Below are positions 7,841-16,915 of a stretch of DNA of 64,000 nt, piece after piece. Within the stretch, counting starts at the first letter, position 1; every line of letters starts with the position of its first letter. Origin of the DNA: Nonomuraea polychroma (GTDB lineage: Bacteria; Actinomycetota; Actinomycetes; Streptosporangiales; Streptosporangiaceae); the NCBI RefSeq assembly GCF_004011505.1, contig NZ_SAUN01000001.1, positions 6,351,501 to 6,415,500 of the forward strand, in the 5' to 3' direction. A program made the translations under genes and the position numbers. The notes beneath the pieces are model-generated. The model was not told the origin of the DNA. It made no database searches and was given only the letters and a program-made list of their open reading frames with translations.

Positions 7841-9661
7841 ATGAGAGTTGTCGAGGTGACGCAGTTCGGCGGGCCGGAGACCCTCCAGGTCCGCGAGGCG
7901 CCGGAGCCGGTCGCCGGGCCCGGGCAGGTCCTGATCGGTGTGTCGGCGGTGGACGTCATGTCCATCGACGCGCAGGTACGCAGCGGCTGGGGGCGTGAGT
8001 GGTTCGCCCATGAGCCGCCGTTCGTGCCGGGCACCGGCGTGGCCGGCCGCGTGCTGTCGGTGGGCGACGGGGTCGACGCCGGATGGGCAGGACGGCGGGT
8101 GGCCGCGCTGGTGCCCGGCGGCGGCTACGCCGAGCAGGTCGCCGCCGACACGGCGACCGTCGTCGCGGTGCCCGACGGGCTCCCCTCGTGGCGGGCGGCG
8201 GCGCTCGTGCAGGTGGGGCCCGCCGCGCTGAGCCTGATCGGGGCGGCCCAGCTGAAGCCCGGAGCGCGGGTGCTGGTCACCGGGGCCGGCGGGGCGCTGG
8301 GCCTGGTGCTCGTGCGGCTGGCGGCCGCCGCAGGGGCCCGGGTCACCGCCGCCGCGCACGGCGCGGCCAAGCGGGCCGCCGCACGCGACGCGGGCGCGGA
8401 CGAGGTGATCGACTATGCGGATCTGCCTGATCGCGGGTTCGACGTGGTCTTCGACGGTGTCGGCGGGGACGTCGGCGCAGCCGCGTTCCGGCTCGTCGGA
8501 CCGGGTGGCAGGTTCTTCGCCTACGGGGTGCCGAGCGGTTCGACCGCGGCGGTGGATCCGGCCGAGGCGGACCGGCGGGGCGTGCGCCTGGTCGGCATGG
8601 AGCAGGTCCAGCTCGCGCCGGACACGTTCCGGCGCCTGGCCGAGCGGACCATGGCGGAGGCGGCCGCCGGCCGGATCGGCACCGTCGTCGGGCTGGCCGT
8701 GCCGCTGGAGCGCGCCCGCGAGGCGCACGCCGCCCTGGCGGCTCGCGAGCTGGTGGGCAAGGCGATCCTGCTGGTCACCGCGCAGGCCGTGCGGTACCGG
8801 GCGCACGGCGGCCCCGAGGTGCTGGCGTTGGAGGAGATCCCGATGCCGCAGCCCGGCCCGGGCCAGGTGCGGGTGGCGGTCAAGGCGGCCGGCGTGAACG
8901 CCCTCGACTGGAAGATCCGCAAGGGTCTCCTGGGCACCCCGATCGACGGCCCGCAGAGCACCGGGATCGAGCTGGCGGGCACGATCGACGCGCTCGGTCC
9001 TGGCGTCGAGGGCCGGCGGCTGGGCCTGCCGGTGTACGGCCAGGTCCCGTCGGGGGCGGCGGCCACGCACGCGATCGCCGATGCGGACGCGCTGAGCGCC
9101 AAGCCGGACGACCTGTCGTACGAGGAGGCCGCCGCGCTCCCGGTCGCGGTCGAGACCGCCCACCGCACGCTGGACGCGCTCGGCGTGCGGAGCGGCCACA
9201 CGCTGCTGATCCACGCGGTCGCGGGCGGCGTCGGCCTGGCCGCCGCGCAGCTGGCCCGCGCGCGAGGGGCCAAGGTCGTCGGCACGGCGAGCGAACGCCA
9301 CCATGACTTCCTGCGCGGCCTCGGGGTCCACCCGGTCGTCTATGGCGAAGGGCTGAAGGAACGCCTCCCCGGGCCGATCGACCGGGTGCTGGACGCCTCC
9401 GGCAGGGGCGAGCTGGAGCTGTCCGTCGAGCTCACCGGCGACCCCGGCAAGGTGATCACGATCGCGGACCCGGTCGGCGCGGGCACGCTGGGCGTGCGGT
9501 TCTCCACAGGAGGAACCACCCGTCCCGCCGCGGACGGCGTGCGGGTGCCGGTCGCGGAGGTGGTCCCGCTGGAGCGGGCCGCCGACGCGCATCGCCGCAG
9601 CGAGGACGGCCACTTCCTGGGCAAGATCGTCCTCACCGCGGAAGCATTCTTGCCGCATTGA
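7841..9661 (+). CDS. Tandem fusion of two zinc-independent quinone oxidoreductases (MDR superfamily)
   Basis: A 606-residue protein made of two complete medium-chain dehydrogenase/reductase units. Unit 1 (1 to about 313) has the cofactor motif VTGAGGALGL at 147-155; unit 2 (about 316-606) restarts with AVRYRAHGGPEVLALEE, the usual beginning of an NADPH:quinone reductase, and has HAVAGGVGLA at 458-467. Neither unit shows structural or catalytic zinc cysteines. The usual family length is about 310, so this is a fusion or the result of a lost stop and start between two tandem genes. Probable role: NAD(P)H-dependent reduction of quinones or enones. Controlled by the MerR-type box just upstream. 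Confidence 0.82.
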   Translation: MRVVEVTQFGGPETLQVREAPEPVAGPGQVLIGVSAVDVMSIDAQVRSGWGREWFAHEPPFVPGTGVAGRVLSVGDGVDAGWAGRRVAALVPGGGYAEQVAADTATVVAVPDGLPSWRAAALVQVGPAALSLIGAAQLKPGARVLVTGAGGALGLVLVRLAAAAGARVTAAAHGAAKRAAARDAGADEVIDYADLPDRGFDVVFDGVGGDVGAAAFRLVGPGGRFFAYGVPSGSTAAVDPAEADRRGVRLVGMEQVQLAPDTFRRLAERTMAEAAAGRIGTVVGLAVPLERAREAHAALAARELVGKAILLVTAQAVRYRAHGGPEVLALEEIPMPQPGPGQVRVAVKAAGVNALDWKIRKGLLGTPIDGPQSTGIELAGTIDALGPGVEGRRLGLPVYGQVPSGAAATHAIADADALSAKPDDLSYEEAAALPVAVETAHRTLDALGVRSGHTLLIHAVAGGVGLAAAQLARARGAKVVGTASERHHDFLRGLGVHPVVYGEGLKERLPGPIDRVLDASGRGELELSVELTGDPGKVITIADPVGAGTLGVRFSTGGTTRPAADGVRVPVAEVVPLERAADAHRRSEDGHFLGKIVLTAEAFLPH

Positions 9662-9678
9662 CCGGCACACTGGGTGCC

Positions 9679-10635
9679 ATGCTGGAAACCTCCGCCCGCC
9701 TGCTCAAACTGCTCTCCCTCCTCCAGGCGCACCGCGAATGGTCAGGCCCCGAGTTGTCGGCCCGGCTCGGGGTCTCCACCAGGACGATCCGCAACGACAT
9801 CGAGCGCCTGCGCTCGCTCGGGTACCCCGTGCACGCCACGCCGGGGGTCGCGGGCGGCTACCGGCTGGGCGCGGGGGCCGCGCTTCCGCCGCTGCTGCTC
9901 GACGACGAGGAGGCCGTGGCGGTCGCGGTCGGGCTCGGCAGGGCGGCGGGCGGCGGCGTCGAGGGCATCGAGGAGACGTCGGTACGCGCCCTGGTCAAGC
10001 TGGAGCAGGTGCTGCCGTCCCGGCTGCGCCGCAGGGTGAACGCGCTGAACGCCTACACCGTGCAGATCCCCGGCAACGGCCCGTTGGTGTCCCCGGAGGT
10101 GCTGACCACGATCGCGAACGCGGCCCGCGACCACGAGCGCCTGCGTTTCGACTACACGGGCCACGACGGCGAGACCTCCGTGCGGAACGTCGACCCGTAC
10201 CGCCTGGTGCACCGGCGGGGCCGCTGGTACCTCGTGGGATACGACGTCGAGCGGCAGGACTGGCGGACGTTCCGGGTGGACAGGGTGAGCCTGCGCACGC
10301 CGGGCGGGCCCCGGTTCGTCCCACGGGAGCTGCCCGAGAACGGCGACGTGGCGGCGTACGTGGAGAAGGGCGTCAACACGGCCATGTGGCGTCACCGCGG
10401 CACGGTGCTGCTGCACGCCCCGGCCGAGCAGGTCGCCGCGCTGCCGCTCGGGCTGGAGGTGGAGCCGCTCGACGACTCGACCTGCCTGCTCAAGCTCGGC
10501 GGTGACGACCTGAACGGCATGGCCGTGTGGATCGGGTTCATCGGCGTGGACTTCGAGGTGCTCGACCCGCCAGAGCTGGCCGAGACCGTGCTGCAACTGG
10601 CCGAGCGTTACCGGCGGGCGGTCAGCGACCGGTAA
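9679..10635 (+). CDS. WYL-domain transcriptional regulator
   Basis: An N-terminal winged helix (SARLGVSTRTIRNDIERLRSLGYPV, about residues 20-45) is followed by a central WYL domain (VDPYRLVHRRGRWYLVGYD, about 172-190) and a C-terminal WCX-like extension. This is the common actinobacterial ligand-sensing regulator class. The ATG at 9679 is chosen over an in-frame TTG at 9658 because the latter overlaps the preceding stop and CACACT lies 7 nt before 9679, as at the upstream oxidoreductase. It may control its neighbours or itself; the target is not shown by sequence. Confidence 0.85.
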   Translation: MLETSARLLKLLSLLQAHREWSGPELSARLGVSTRTIRNDIERLRSLGYPVHATPGVAGGYRLGAGAALPPLLLDDEEAVAVAVGLGRAAGGGVEGIEETSVRALVKLEQVLPSRLRRRVNALNAYTVQIPGNGPLVSPEVLTTIANAARDHERLRFDYTGHDGETSVRNVDPYRLVHRRGRWYLVGYDVERQDWRTFRVDRVSLRTPGGPRFVPRELPENGDVAAYVEKGVNTAMWRHRGTVLLHAPAEQVAALPLGLEVEPLDDSTCLLKLGGDDLNGMAVWIGFIGVDFEVLDPPELAETVLQLAERYRRAVSDR

Positions 10636-10670
10636 GGCCCCGGTCAGCGCGCACCCGCACGCTCGAGGGC

Positions 10671-11786
10671 ATGAAGAACATGACGCAGGTCGCCGGCAGC
10701 GCGGGCGACTTCCAGCTCGTCCACCACGTCACGCTCACCGGGAGCCAGTTCGAGATCGGCCAGGCGCTCACCGAGGAGGCCCGCAGGCTCGGCTGGTCCC
10801 CCATGCCGGTCGATCCGGTCGTGGGCCGGGCCCGCAGGACCTGGTTCGAACGGCACTGGCCGCAGCAGCACGCCCGCATGGACGGCGCGGCGGCGGTCCT
10901 CGGCCTCGACCCCGACCAGGACGAGCTGGCCCTGGACGGCCTGAGCTTCGTCCCGGAGGGCTCGGGCTGCTCGGCCCTGTGGATCCCGCCGTCGGCGGCC
11001 ACGGACGGCCACGGCCGGGTGGGCCGCAACTACGACTTCTTCCCCTGGACCACCAGCGAGATCATGGGCGGCACCCCGCGGCCCGACGAGCTGCCGATGG
11101 CCTCCCGCCCCTACGTGATCACGACGGTGCCCGACGAAGGGCTGTCCTCGACCGTGATCACCATGAACGAGTTCGACGGCTGCATGGACGGCATCAACGC
11201 GGCGGGCCTCGCGGTCATGCTGCTGATCGCCGACTTCGAGACCGCGGCGCCGCCGGAGAACGTCTCGCCGCAGGTCGGGCTGGCCAGCGTGCAGCTGCCC
11301 CGGTTCCTGGTCGAGACGTGCGAGAACGTCGACCAGGCCAAGCAGGCGCTGCTGGGCGCCAAGCACTACGACTACGGCACGCCCCTGCATTACCTGGTGG
11401 CCGACGCGGGCGGGCAGGCGTTCGTGTGGGAGCGCGGCAAGGACGGCAGCGAGCACATCATCGACGTCGGCGACGGCCCGCTGTGCGTCACGAACCATCT
11501 GCTGCACCGCAACCCGGACCCGATGAACCTCCCCGCGGACAGCGAGGCGTCGTTCGGCACGTTCGGCCGGCTGCGCACCTTGTACGAGCGCAGCAAGGGA
11601 GCCACCCTGTCACCTCAGGACCTGCGGGACAGCCTGCGGGCGGTCGCGCAGGCCGAGGACCCCGCCGTGCCGTTCCGCACGTTGTGGAGCACCGTCTTCG
11701 ACACCGCCGACCGTACCCTGTCGACCCGCTTCTACCTGGGCGACGGCGGGCGCTACAGCGAGGAGCTGGTGTTCTCCGCCAGGTAG
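10671..11786 (+). CDS. C45-family acyltransferase/peptidase (self-processing Ntn hydrolase)
   Basis: A 371-residue homolog of isopenicillin N acyltransferase (peptidase C45, linear amide C-N hydrolase type). The Ntn nucleophile is C100 in EGSGCSALW; such precursors cut themselves before this Cys. GRNYDFFPW just after it matches the GxNxD motif of the family. The N-terminal segment (about 1-99) would be the released alpha subunit. Substrate unknown: amide or peptide bonds. The ATG at 10671 is preceded by CACGCT at 7 nt and a GAGGG stretch. Its 3' end overlaps the end of the convergent acyl-CoA ligase gene by 34 bp. Confidence 0.78.
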   Translation: MKNMTQVAGSAGDFQLVHHVTLTGSQFEIGQALTEEARRLGWSPMPVDPVVGRARRTWFERHWPQQHARMDGAAAVLGLDPDQDELALDGLSFVPEGSGCSALWIPPSAATDGHGRVGRNYDFFPWTTSEIMGGTPRPDELPMASRPYVITTVPDEGLSSTVITMNEFDGCMDGINAAGLAVMLLIADFETAAPPENVSPQVGLASVQLPRFLVETCENVDQAKQALLGAKHYDYGTPLHYLVADAGGQAFVWERGKDGSEHIIDVGDGPLCVTNHLLHRNPDPMNLPADSEASFGTFGRLRTLYERSKGATLSPQDLRDSLRAVAQAEDPAVPFRTLWSTVFDTADRTLSTRFYLGDGGRYSEELVFSAR

Positions 11787-13231
11787 GCGGCGCGCACCTT
11801 GGAGCGCGACAACTTGCCGGTGGGCGTGCGCGGCAGCTGCGAGCGGTATTCGATCACCTTCGGCTGCTTGAACCTGGCGATGCGGGGCCCGCAGTGCTCC
11901 AGCAGCTCGGCGGTGAGCTCGGGCCCCGGCTCGATCCCCTCGGCGGGCTGCACGAGCGCGACCACGTTGTGACCCCACTCCTCGTCGGGCACTCCGATGA
12001 CGGCCACGTCGGCCACCGCGGGGTGCTCGAGCAGGGCCGCCTCGATCTCGGCGGGGTAGATGTTCACCCCGCCGGAGACGATCAGGTCCGTCCGCCGGTC
12101 GCACAGGAACAGGTAGCCGTCCTCGTCCAGGTAGCCGATGTCGCCCGGGGCGTACCACTCCCCGCGCATGCTGGCGGCCGTCTTGGCCGGGTCCTTGCGG
12201 TACTCGAACGTGCCGAGGCTGGACTTGACGTAGATCATGCCGGGCTCGCCGGGCGGCAGTGCCTCGCCCGACTCGTCGAGGATCCTGACCTCGAACGTGG
12301 GCGCCGGCCGCCCCACGGTGCCCGGCTTGGCCAGCCACTCCTGGGGCTTGACGGCGAACGCGATCGTCGACTCGGTCGAGCCGTAGTACTCGTAGAGCAC
12401 CGGCCCCCACCAGTCCATGATCCGCTGCTTGACCGCGACCGGGCAGGCCGCGGCCGTGTGGATCACCTGGCGCAGGCTGGAGACGTCGTATTTGGCACGG
12501 ACGTCCTCCGGCAGCTGCAGCATGCGGTGGAACATGGTCGGGACCATCATCGCGTTGGACACCCGGTGCCGCTCGACGAGCTCCAGGATGTTGACCGGGT
12601 CGAACCGCGGCGCGATCACGACGGTGTGCCCGAGGTGCAGCGCGAACTGGGTGTGCGCGCAGGGCGAGGAGTGGTACATCGGCGAGGTCACCAGGTGCAC
12701 CTCGTCGCCCGGCTTGAGATCCACGACCTCGCCGAGGAACCACGTGTACAGCGGCACGATCGCCTCCGGCGGGGAGCCGGGCAGCGGCCGCTGCACGCCC
12801 TTGGGGAAGCCGGTGGTGCCCGAGGTGTACCACATCACCGCACCCATCGTGCGGTCCGGAGGTGTGTCCGAGGGCTGCCCTTCGGCCAGCTCCGCCGTGC
12901 CGGTCTCGTCGGTGACGACGACCTTGGCGTCGCAGTCCTGGAGGATGTACGCGATCTCGGACGCGGTCAGATGCCAGTTGATCGGCACGTAGTAGAGGCC
13001 GATCTGGCCGGTCGCCATCAGCATGATCACCGCGTCGATGCCGTTGGGCAGCACACCCGCCACCACGTCCCCGGAGCCGAGCCCGCGGGCCCTGAGCCCG
13101 TGGGACACCTGGTTGACCCAGGCGAGCAGCTGCCCGTACGTGGTGTGGGTGCCGTCGGCGTCGATCACGGCGAGGCGGTCGGGGTCGGCGGCGGCGATGG
13201 CGTAGAAACCGGGAATCTCGCTCAGGTCCAT
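11753..13231 (-). CDS. Acyl-CoA ligase (ANL superfamily, FadD-like)
   Basis: A 492-residue AMP-forming ligase. Motifs in order: YTSGTTGFPKG (ATP/phosphate loop), YEYYGSTES (A5), the YAPGDIGYLDEDGYLFLCDRR hinge region with D-R, SGGVNIYPAEIE, and the catalytic Lys in TPTGKLSR near the C-terminus. It converts a carboxylic acid to its CoA thioester. Third gene of an operon after two acyl-CoA dehydrogenases; its ATG overlaps the preceding TGA by one base (TGATG). The operon composition suggests beta-oxidation-like breakdown of a branched, cyclic or steroid-derived acid; this is inference from gene content. Confidence 0.88.
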   Translation of the reverse strand: MDLSEIPGFYAIAAADPDRLAVIDADGTHTTYGQLLAWVNQVSHGLRARGLGSGDVVAGVLPNGIDAVIMLMATGQIGLYYVPINWHLTASEIAYILQDCDAKVVVTDETGTAELAEGQPSDTPPDRTMGAVMWYTSGTTGFPKGVQRPLPGSPPEAIVPLYTWFLGEVVDLKPGDEVHLVTSPMYHSSPCAHTQFALHLGHTVVIAPRFDPVNILELVERHRVSNAMMVPTMFHRMLQLPEDVRAKYDVSSLRQVIHTAAACPVAVKQRIMDWWGPVLYEYYGSTESTIAFAVKPQEWLAKPGTVGRPAPTFEVRILDESGEALPPGEPGMIYVKSSLGTFEYRKDPAKTAASMRGEWYAPGDIGYLDEDGYLFLCDRRTDLIVSGGVNIYPAEIEAALLEHPAVADVAVIGVPDEEWGHNVVALVQPAEGIEPGPELTAELLEHCGPRIARFKQPKVIEYRSQLPRTPTGKLSRSKVRAAYLAENTSSSL

Positions 13232-14253
13232 CACAGCTCCAGCAGCTCGGCCAGGCGTGCGCGGTGGATGCGGGGCGGGCCCATCAGCACCTCGTCGGCC
13301 TTGGCCCGCTTGTAGAACAGGTGCGCGTCGTGCTCCCAGGTGAAGCCGATGCCGCCGTGCAGCAGCAGGTGGTCGCGGGCCACCTCGAAGCAGGCGCGTC
13401 CCACGTACGCCTGGGCGAGCGCGGCCGCGCCCGGCAGCTCGGCGGGTGACTCGTCGGCGGCCCAGGCCGCGTACCTGACGATGGACTCGGCCTGTTCGAG
13501 CTTGCAGTGCATGTCGGCGAGCTTGTGTTTGACGCCCTGATAGGAGCCGATGTAGCGGCCGAAGGCGACGCGGATCTTGGCGTACGCGACGATGGCGTCC
13601 AGCGCCGCTCGCATCACGCCGAGCTGCTCGGCCGCGAGCGCCACGCACAGCCGGTCGCCGATGCCCGTCTCCGGCTGCGGCCCGAGCACCCGGCACGGCG
13701 CGCCGTCCATGACCACCTGGGCCTGGCCGCGCGTGAGGTCGAGCGTCTCCAGGGCGGTCCTGGTCACGCCGGGGCCGGCCAGCTCGACGGCCACCATCAC
13801 GACGCCGCCGGCCGTCCGCGCCGGGGCCACCAGCACGTCGGCCTCCATGCCGCTGAGGACCTGGGCGAGCGTCCCGCGCACGGTGGCGCCGTCGCCGGCG
13901 ATCTCCTCGCCGGACAGCGTGGCCGTGATCCGGCCCTCGGCGATGCCCGTCAACAGCTCCTTGTCGGGCACCTTGGTCAGGGCGATCGCGGCGAACGTGG
14001 TGGCGAGGAACGGCCCCGGCAGCAGGGCCGCACCTGTCTCCTCCAGCGCGACGGCCAGGTCGGCCAGGCCCGCGCCGGCGCCGCCGTACTCCTCGGGAAC
14101 GATCAGCCCCGACAGGCCGAGCTCGCCGTTGAGCCGGGCGTAGACCCGCCGGTCGTAGCCCTGGCGGACCTTGGGGAGCGGCGAGGCGGTGCGCAGGAAG
14201 GAGCGCACGGACTCGCGCAGCTGCTGCTGTTCCTGGCTGAGTGTGAGTTTCAC
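13231..14253 (-). CDS. Acyl-CoA dehydrogenase, shorter partner subunit
   Basis: About 340 residues, clearly of the acyl-CoA dehydrogenase family (GLIVPEEYGGAGAGLADL; C-terminal LHGGIGFTWEHDAHLFYKRA). It is shorter than typical (380-400), as is one member of paired actinobacterial dehydrogenases (FadE28/FadE29 or FadE26/FadE27 types) that form alpha2beta2 heterotetramers. Starts at the GTG at 14253, overlapping the preceding stop as GTGA, so the two are coupled and probably made in equal amount. FAD-dependent alpha,beta-desaturation of an acyl-CoA is the expected reaction. Confidence 0.85.
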   Translation of the reverse strand: MKLTLSQEQQQLRESVRSFLRTASPLPKVRQGYDRRVYARLNGELGLSGLIVPEEYGGAGAGLADLAVALEETGAALLPGPFLATTFAAIALTKVPDKELLTGIAEGRITATLSGEEIAGDGATVRGTLAQVLSGMEADVLVAPARTAGGVVMVAVELAGPGVTRTALETLDLTRGQAQVVMDGAPCRVLGPQPETGIGDRLCVALAAEQLGVMRAALDAIVAYAKIRVAFGRYIGSYQGVKHKLADMHCKLEQAESIVRYAAWAADESPAELPGAAALAQAYVGRACFEVARDHLLLHGGIGFTWEHDAHLFYKRAKADEVLMGPPRIHRARLAELLEL

Positions 14254-15416
14254 GCCTGCGTCCCCACCTTCAGGTCCTTGAACGGCACGGTCTTGTCCAC
14301 CCGGGGCTCGGGCGGCAGGCCGAGCACCCGGTCGCCCACGATGTTGCGCATGATCTCGTTGGTGCCGCCGCCCAGCGCCATACCCGGAGCCAGGGAGATC
14401 GCCTGGGCGAGCGGGTGGCCGGCCAGCACGGACTCCGGCCCGACCAGTTGCGTGGCCACATCCGCCTGGAACAACGTGAGCTCGGCCAGCAGCAGCTTGG
14501 CCGCGCTGCCGCGGGCGCCGGGGAAGAGGCCGGCCTCGGTCTCCTGGGCCAGGCGCTGGTTGAACAGCGCGAGCGCGCGGCTGCGGATGTGCAGCTCGAC
14601 GAGCTGGTCGCGAACCAGCGGATCGCTGGTGTCCACGGCCTTGCGCAGCGCCTCGAACGAGGCCGGATTGTCCTTCTGCCCGCCCATGCCGACGCCGGCC
14701 GAGATCGACAGGCGCTCGTGCAGCAACGTCGTGACGGCCACGCTCCAGCCGTCGTTGACCTCGCCCACGCGGTGCTCGTCGGGGATCGTCACGTTGTCGA
14801 AGAAGATCTCGTTGAAGTTGGCCCTGCCCGACATGTCCTTGAGCGGCCTGACCGTCACGCCCGGGTGGTGCATGTCCACCACGAACATGGTGAGCCCCTT
14901 GTGCTTGGGCACGTCCACGTCGGTGCGGGCCAGCAGGAGGCCCCAGTCGGCGTGGTGGGCGACGGAGGTCCACACCTTCTGGCCGTTGACCACCCATTGG
15001 TCCCCGTCACGGACCGCCCTGGTCTGCAGGCTGGCCACGTCGCTGCCCGCGCCCGGCTCCGAGAAGAGCTGGCACCAGATCTCCTCGCCGCGCAGCAGCG
15101 GTCTCAGGAACCGCTCGCGTTGCGCGTCTGTGCCCCGGTCCATCACCGTCGGGCCGGTCATGCCGAGGCCGATCGAGAAGACGTACGTGGGGAGCGTGAA
15201 GTCGCGCGCCTCGGCGGCGAACGCGCGCTCCTCCGCCTGCGTCAGCCCCTGACCGCCCCATTGCTTGGGCCAGGTGATGCCCGAATAACCGGCGTCGTAG
15301 AGCTTGGCCATGAAGTGCTTGGCCCGGGTGATGGCGTCCCCCTCGGGCGGCTCGTCCGCCGGGACGTTTTCCTGGAGCCAGGCCCTGGCGGCACGCCGAT
15401 ACTCAGCAAGGTCCAC
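14250..15416 (-). CDS. Acyl-CoA dehydrogenase, longer partner subunit
   Basis: About 388 residues with the full family pattern: WPKQWGGQGLT, the FAD-contact segment CQLFSEPGAGSD, KVWTS, and the C-terminal GGGTNEIMRNIVGDRVLGLP. Together with the following shorter dehydrogenase it resembles heteromeric enzymes of steroid side-chain oxidation. I place the start at the GTG at 15416, because AAGGAGG lies 5 nt before it; a GTG nine codons earlier (15443) has no such site. First gene of the three-gene operon; a 159-bp promoter region separates it from the divergent histidine kinase. Confidence 0.88.
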   Translation of the reverse strand: MDLAEYRRAARAWLQENVPADEPPEGDAITRAKHFMAKLYDAGYSGITWPKQWGGQGLTQAEERAFAAEARDFTLPTYVFSIGLGMTGPTVMDRGTDAQRERFLRPLLRGEEIWCQLFSEPGAGSDVASLQTRAVRDGDQWVVNGQKVWTSVAHHADWGLLLARTDVDVPKHKGLTMFVVDMHHPGVTVRPLKDMSGRANFNEIFFDNVTIPDEHRVGEVNDGWSVAVTTLLHERLSISAGVGMGGQKDNPASFEALRKAVDTSDPLVRDQLVELHIRSRALALFNQRLAQETEAGLFPGARGSAAKLLLAELTLFQADVATQLVGPESVLAGHPLAQAISLAPGMALGGGTNEIMRNIVGDRVLGLPPEPRVDKTVPFKDLKVGTQA

Positions 15417-15473
15417 GTCGTCCTCCTTGGTATCAGTGTCCACTTACTTTAGTCAGGCGACCGCACCACGCAT

Positions 15474-15486
15474 AGAGCATTGCTCT
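15474..15486. promoter_or_regulatory. Inverted repeat upstream of the acyl-CoA operon
   Basis: AGAGC-ATT-GCTCT, perfect 5-bp arms, in the divergent region between the acyl-CoA operon and the histidine kinase. Candidate operator, weak evidence. Confidence 0.25.
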
Positions 15487-15575
15487 GTTGCTCTTTTAGC
15501 CGGATCTATCCCGAAATCTCCGCTAATTCGATGCAAAGCCACCTAGTGTGATCATCTGATTACGGGAGGATAGGA

Positions 15576-16763
15576 GTGATCGCACGGCTGACACGTTCCA
15601 TCCGCACGCGGCTGGCGTTGTTCGCCGGCGTCGCCACAGCGCTGGTCTGCCTGGTGTCGAGCTCGCTGCTGCTGTGGGCGGTGCACAGCACGGCCGTCGA
15701 CATCCGCAGGAACGAGGTGATCGGCGCCGCCCTGCGCGTGGTCCACTTGATCAAGACGGACGAGCTCCCCACCATCCTCTCCTTGGACCTGGAGGGACTC
15801 CAGGTCGTCGACGCGAACGGCCAGGTCGCGGCCTCGACGCCGAACCTCGCCGGCTCACCCCGCATGACCACAGTCATCCCCGCCCCGGACAACACCAACC
15901 GGATGAGCACGGTATGCGACCTGCCCCAGTTCTCCGGCGATTGCCACATCCTGATCACTTTGCGCGTGTACGAGCCGGAGGGCGACTGGATGGTCTACGC
16001 CTTCGGCTCCATGGTCCCCTGGTACGTCCATCCGGCGGTGCTCGGTGTCCTGGCCTGCACCTCCGTCGCGCTGGTCGCGCTGGCCTGGTTCGGGGCCTCC
16101 CGGGTGGTGGCCGGGACGCTCGCGCCGGTGAACGAGATCACCGAGCGGCTCTCCGAGATCACCGGCGGCGACCAGAGCATGCGCGTGCCCGTGCCCGAGA
16201 ACGCCGAGGAGATCAAGGCACTGGCGGAGACGGCGAATCGCACGCTCGCCCGGCTCGGGGACTCGATGGAGCAGCAGCGCAGGTTCACCTCCGACGCCTC
16301 GCACGACCTGCGCAGCCCGATCACCGCGATGCGCGCGGAGCTGGAGGAGGCCCTGCCGGCCACCGCCGAGGCCGCCAGGCCGCGCTCGAAACGGGTCCTC
16401 ACCACGCTGCAGCCCGGCGTGATCGTCATGGGAGACCGGCTCAGGCTGGCCCGCCTGCTGACGAACCTGCTCGACAACGCCGAGCGGCACGCCGAGAGCA
16501 CGATCGCCGTGACCGTCCGGCGGGACGGCGAGGCCGTGCTGGAGGTCCTCGACGACGGGGCGGGCATCGCCCCCGAACACCGCGAGGTCGTCTTCAGGCG
16601 CTTCGCCCGGCTGGACGCGGCACGCAATCGCGACGTCGGCGGCACCGGGCTGGGGCTGCCCATCGCCCGCCAGATCGCGGAGGCCCACGGGGGCACGCTC
16701 ACGATCGAGGACTCCGAGAGGAGTGCCCGATTCGTGCTGCGAATACCGACCAGAAAGGACTGA
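15576..16763 (+). CDS. Orphan sensor histidine kinase with shortened dimerisation domain
   Basis: A 395-residue kinase: TM1 (about 12-36), an extracytoplasmic sensor part, TM2 (about 151-172), a HAMP linker, the phospho-acceptor helix with H243 in SDASHDLRSP, and an ATPase domain with N-box LLTNLLDNAERH, DDGAGIAPEH and GGTGLGLPIA. Only about 50 residues separate H243 from the N-box where around 110 are usual, so the second helix of the dimerisation domain seems to be missing. No response regulator gene is next to it. It may be impaired or act with a partner kinase. GTG start with AGGAG-type sites upstream. Confidence 0.75.
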   Translation: MIARLTRSIRTRLALFAGVATALVCLVSSSLLLWAVHSTAVDIRRNEVIGAALRVVHLIKTDELPTILSLDLEGLQVVDANGQVAASTPNLAGSPRMTTVIPAPDNTNRMSTVCDLPQFSGDCHILITLRVYEPEGDWMVYAFGSMVPWYVHPAVLGVLACTSVALVALAWFGASRVVAGTLAPVNEITERLSEITGGDQSMRVPVPENAEEIKALAETANRTLARLGDSMEQQRRFTSDASHDLRSPITAMRAELEEALPATAEAARPRSKRVLTTLQPGVIVMGDRLRLARLLTNLLDNAERHAESTIAVTVRRDGEAVLEVLDDGAGIAPEHREVVFRRFARLDAARNRDVGGTGLGLPIARQIAEAHGGTLTIEDSERSARFVLRIPTRKD

Positions 16764-16777
16764 CGGGGCCCAAGAAC

Positions 16778-16811
16778 GGGTAATGAAAGGTTTTCGACCG
16801 TGCCATTACCC
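16778..16811. terminator. Inverted repeat after the histidine kinase gene
   Basis: GGGTAATG (16778-16785) and CATTACCC (16804-16811) are perfect 8-bp arms around an 18-nt loop, 15 nt after the kinase stop. It may end that transcript or serve as an operator for the following TetR gene. Confidence 0.4.
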
Positions 16812-16898
16812 TGATCAGGACGACGACCCGAAGGAGGAGCGGACCGACCAAAAAGCGGCAATCATGCCCGGTTTGTCCCATAAACACCAATGACTAGA

Positions 16899-16911
16899 AG
16901 TAAGAGTTACT
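16899..16911. promoter_or_regulatory. Putative TetR operator
   Basis: AGTAA-GAG-TTACT, a perfect palindrome ending 4 nt before the GTG start of the TetR gene, a position suited to autorepression. Confidence 0.4.
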
Positions 16912-16915
16912 CGCT

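Noticed and set aside
7622-9670. A 682-codon minus-strand open frame
   Set aside because: Antisense to the double oxidoreductase; no recognisable domain.
10979-13315. A 778-codon plus-strand open frame
   Set aside because: It runs out of frame through the C45 gene and antisense to the acyl-CoA ligase; the product is Arg/Gly/Pro-rich without family motifs. Long shadow frames are expected at this GC content.
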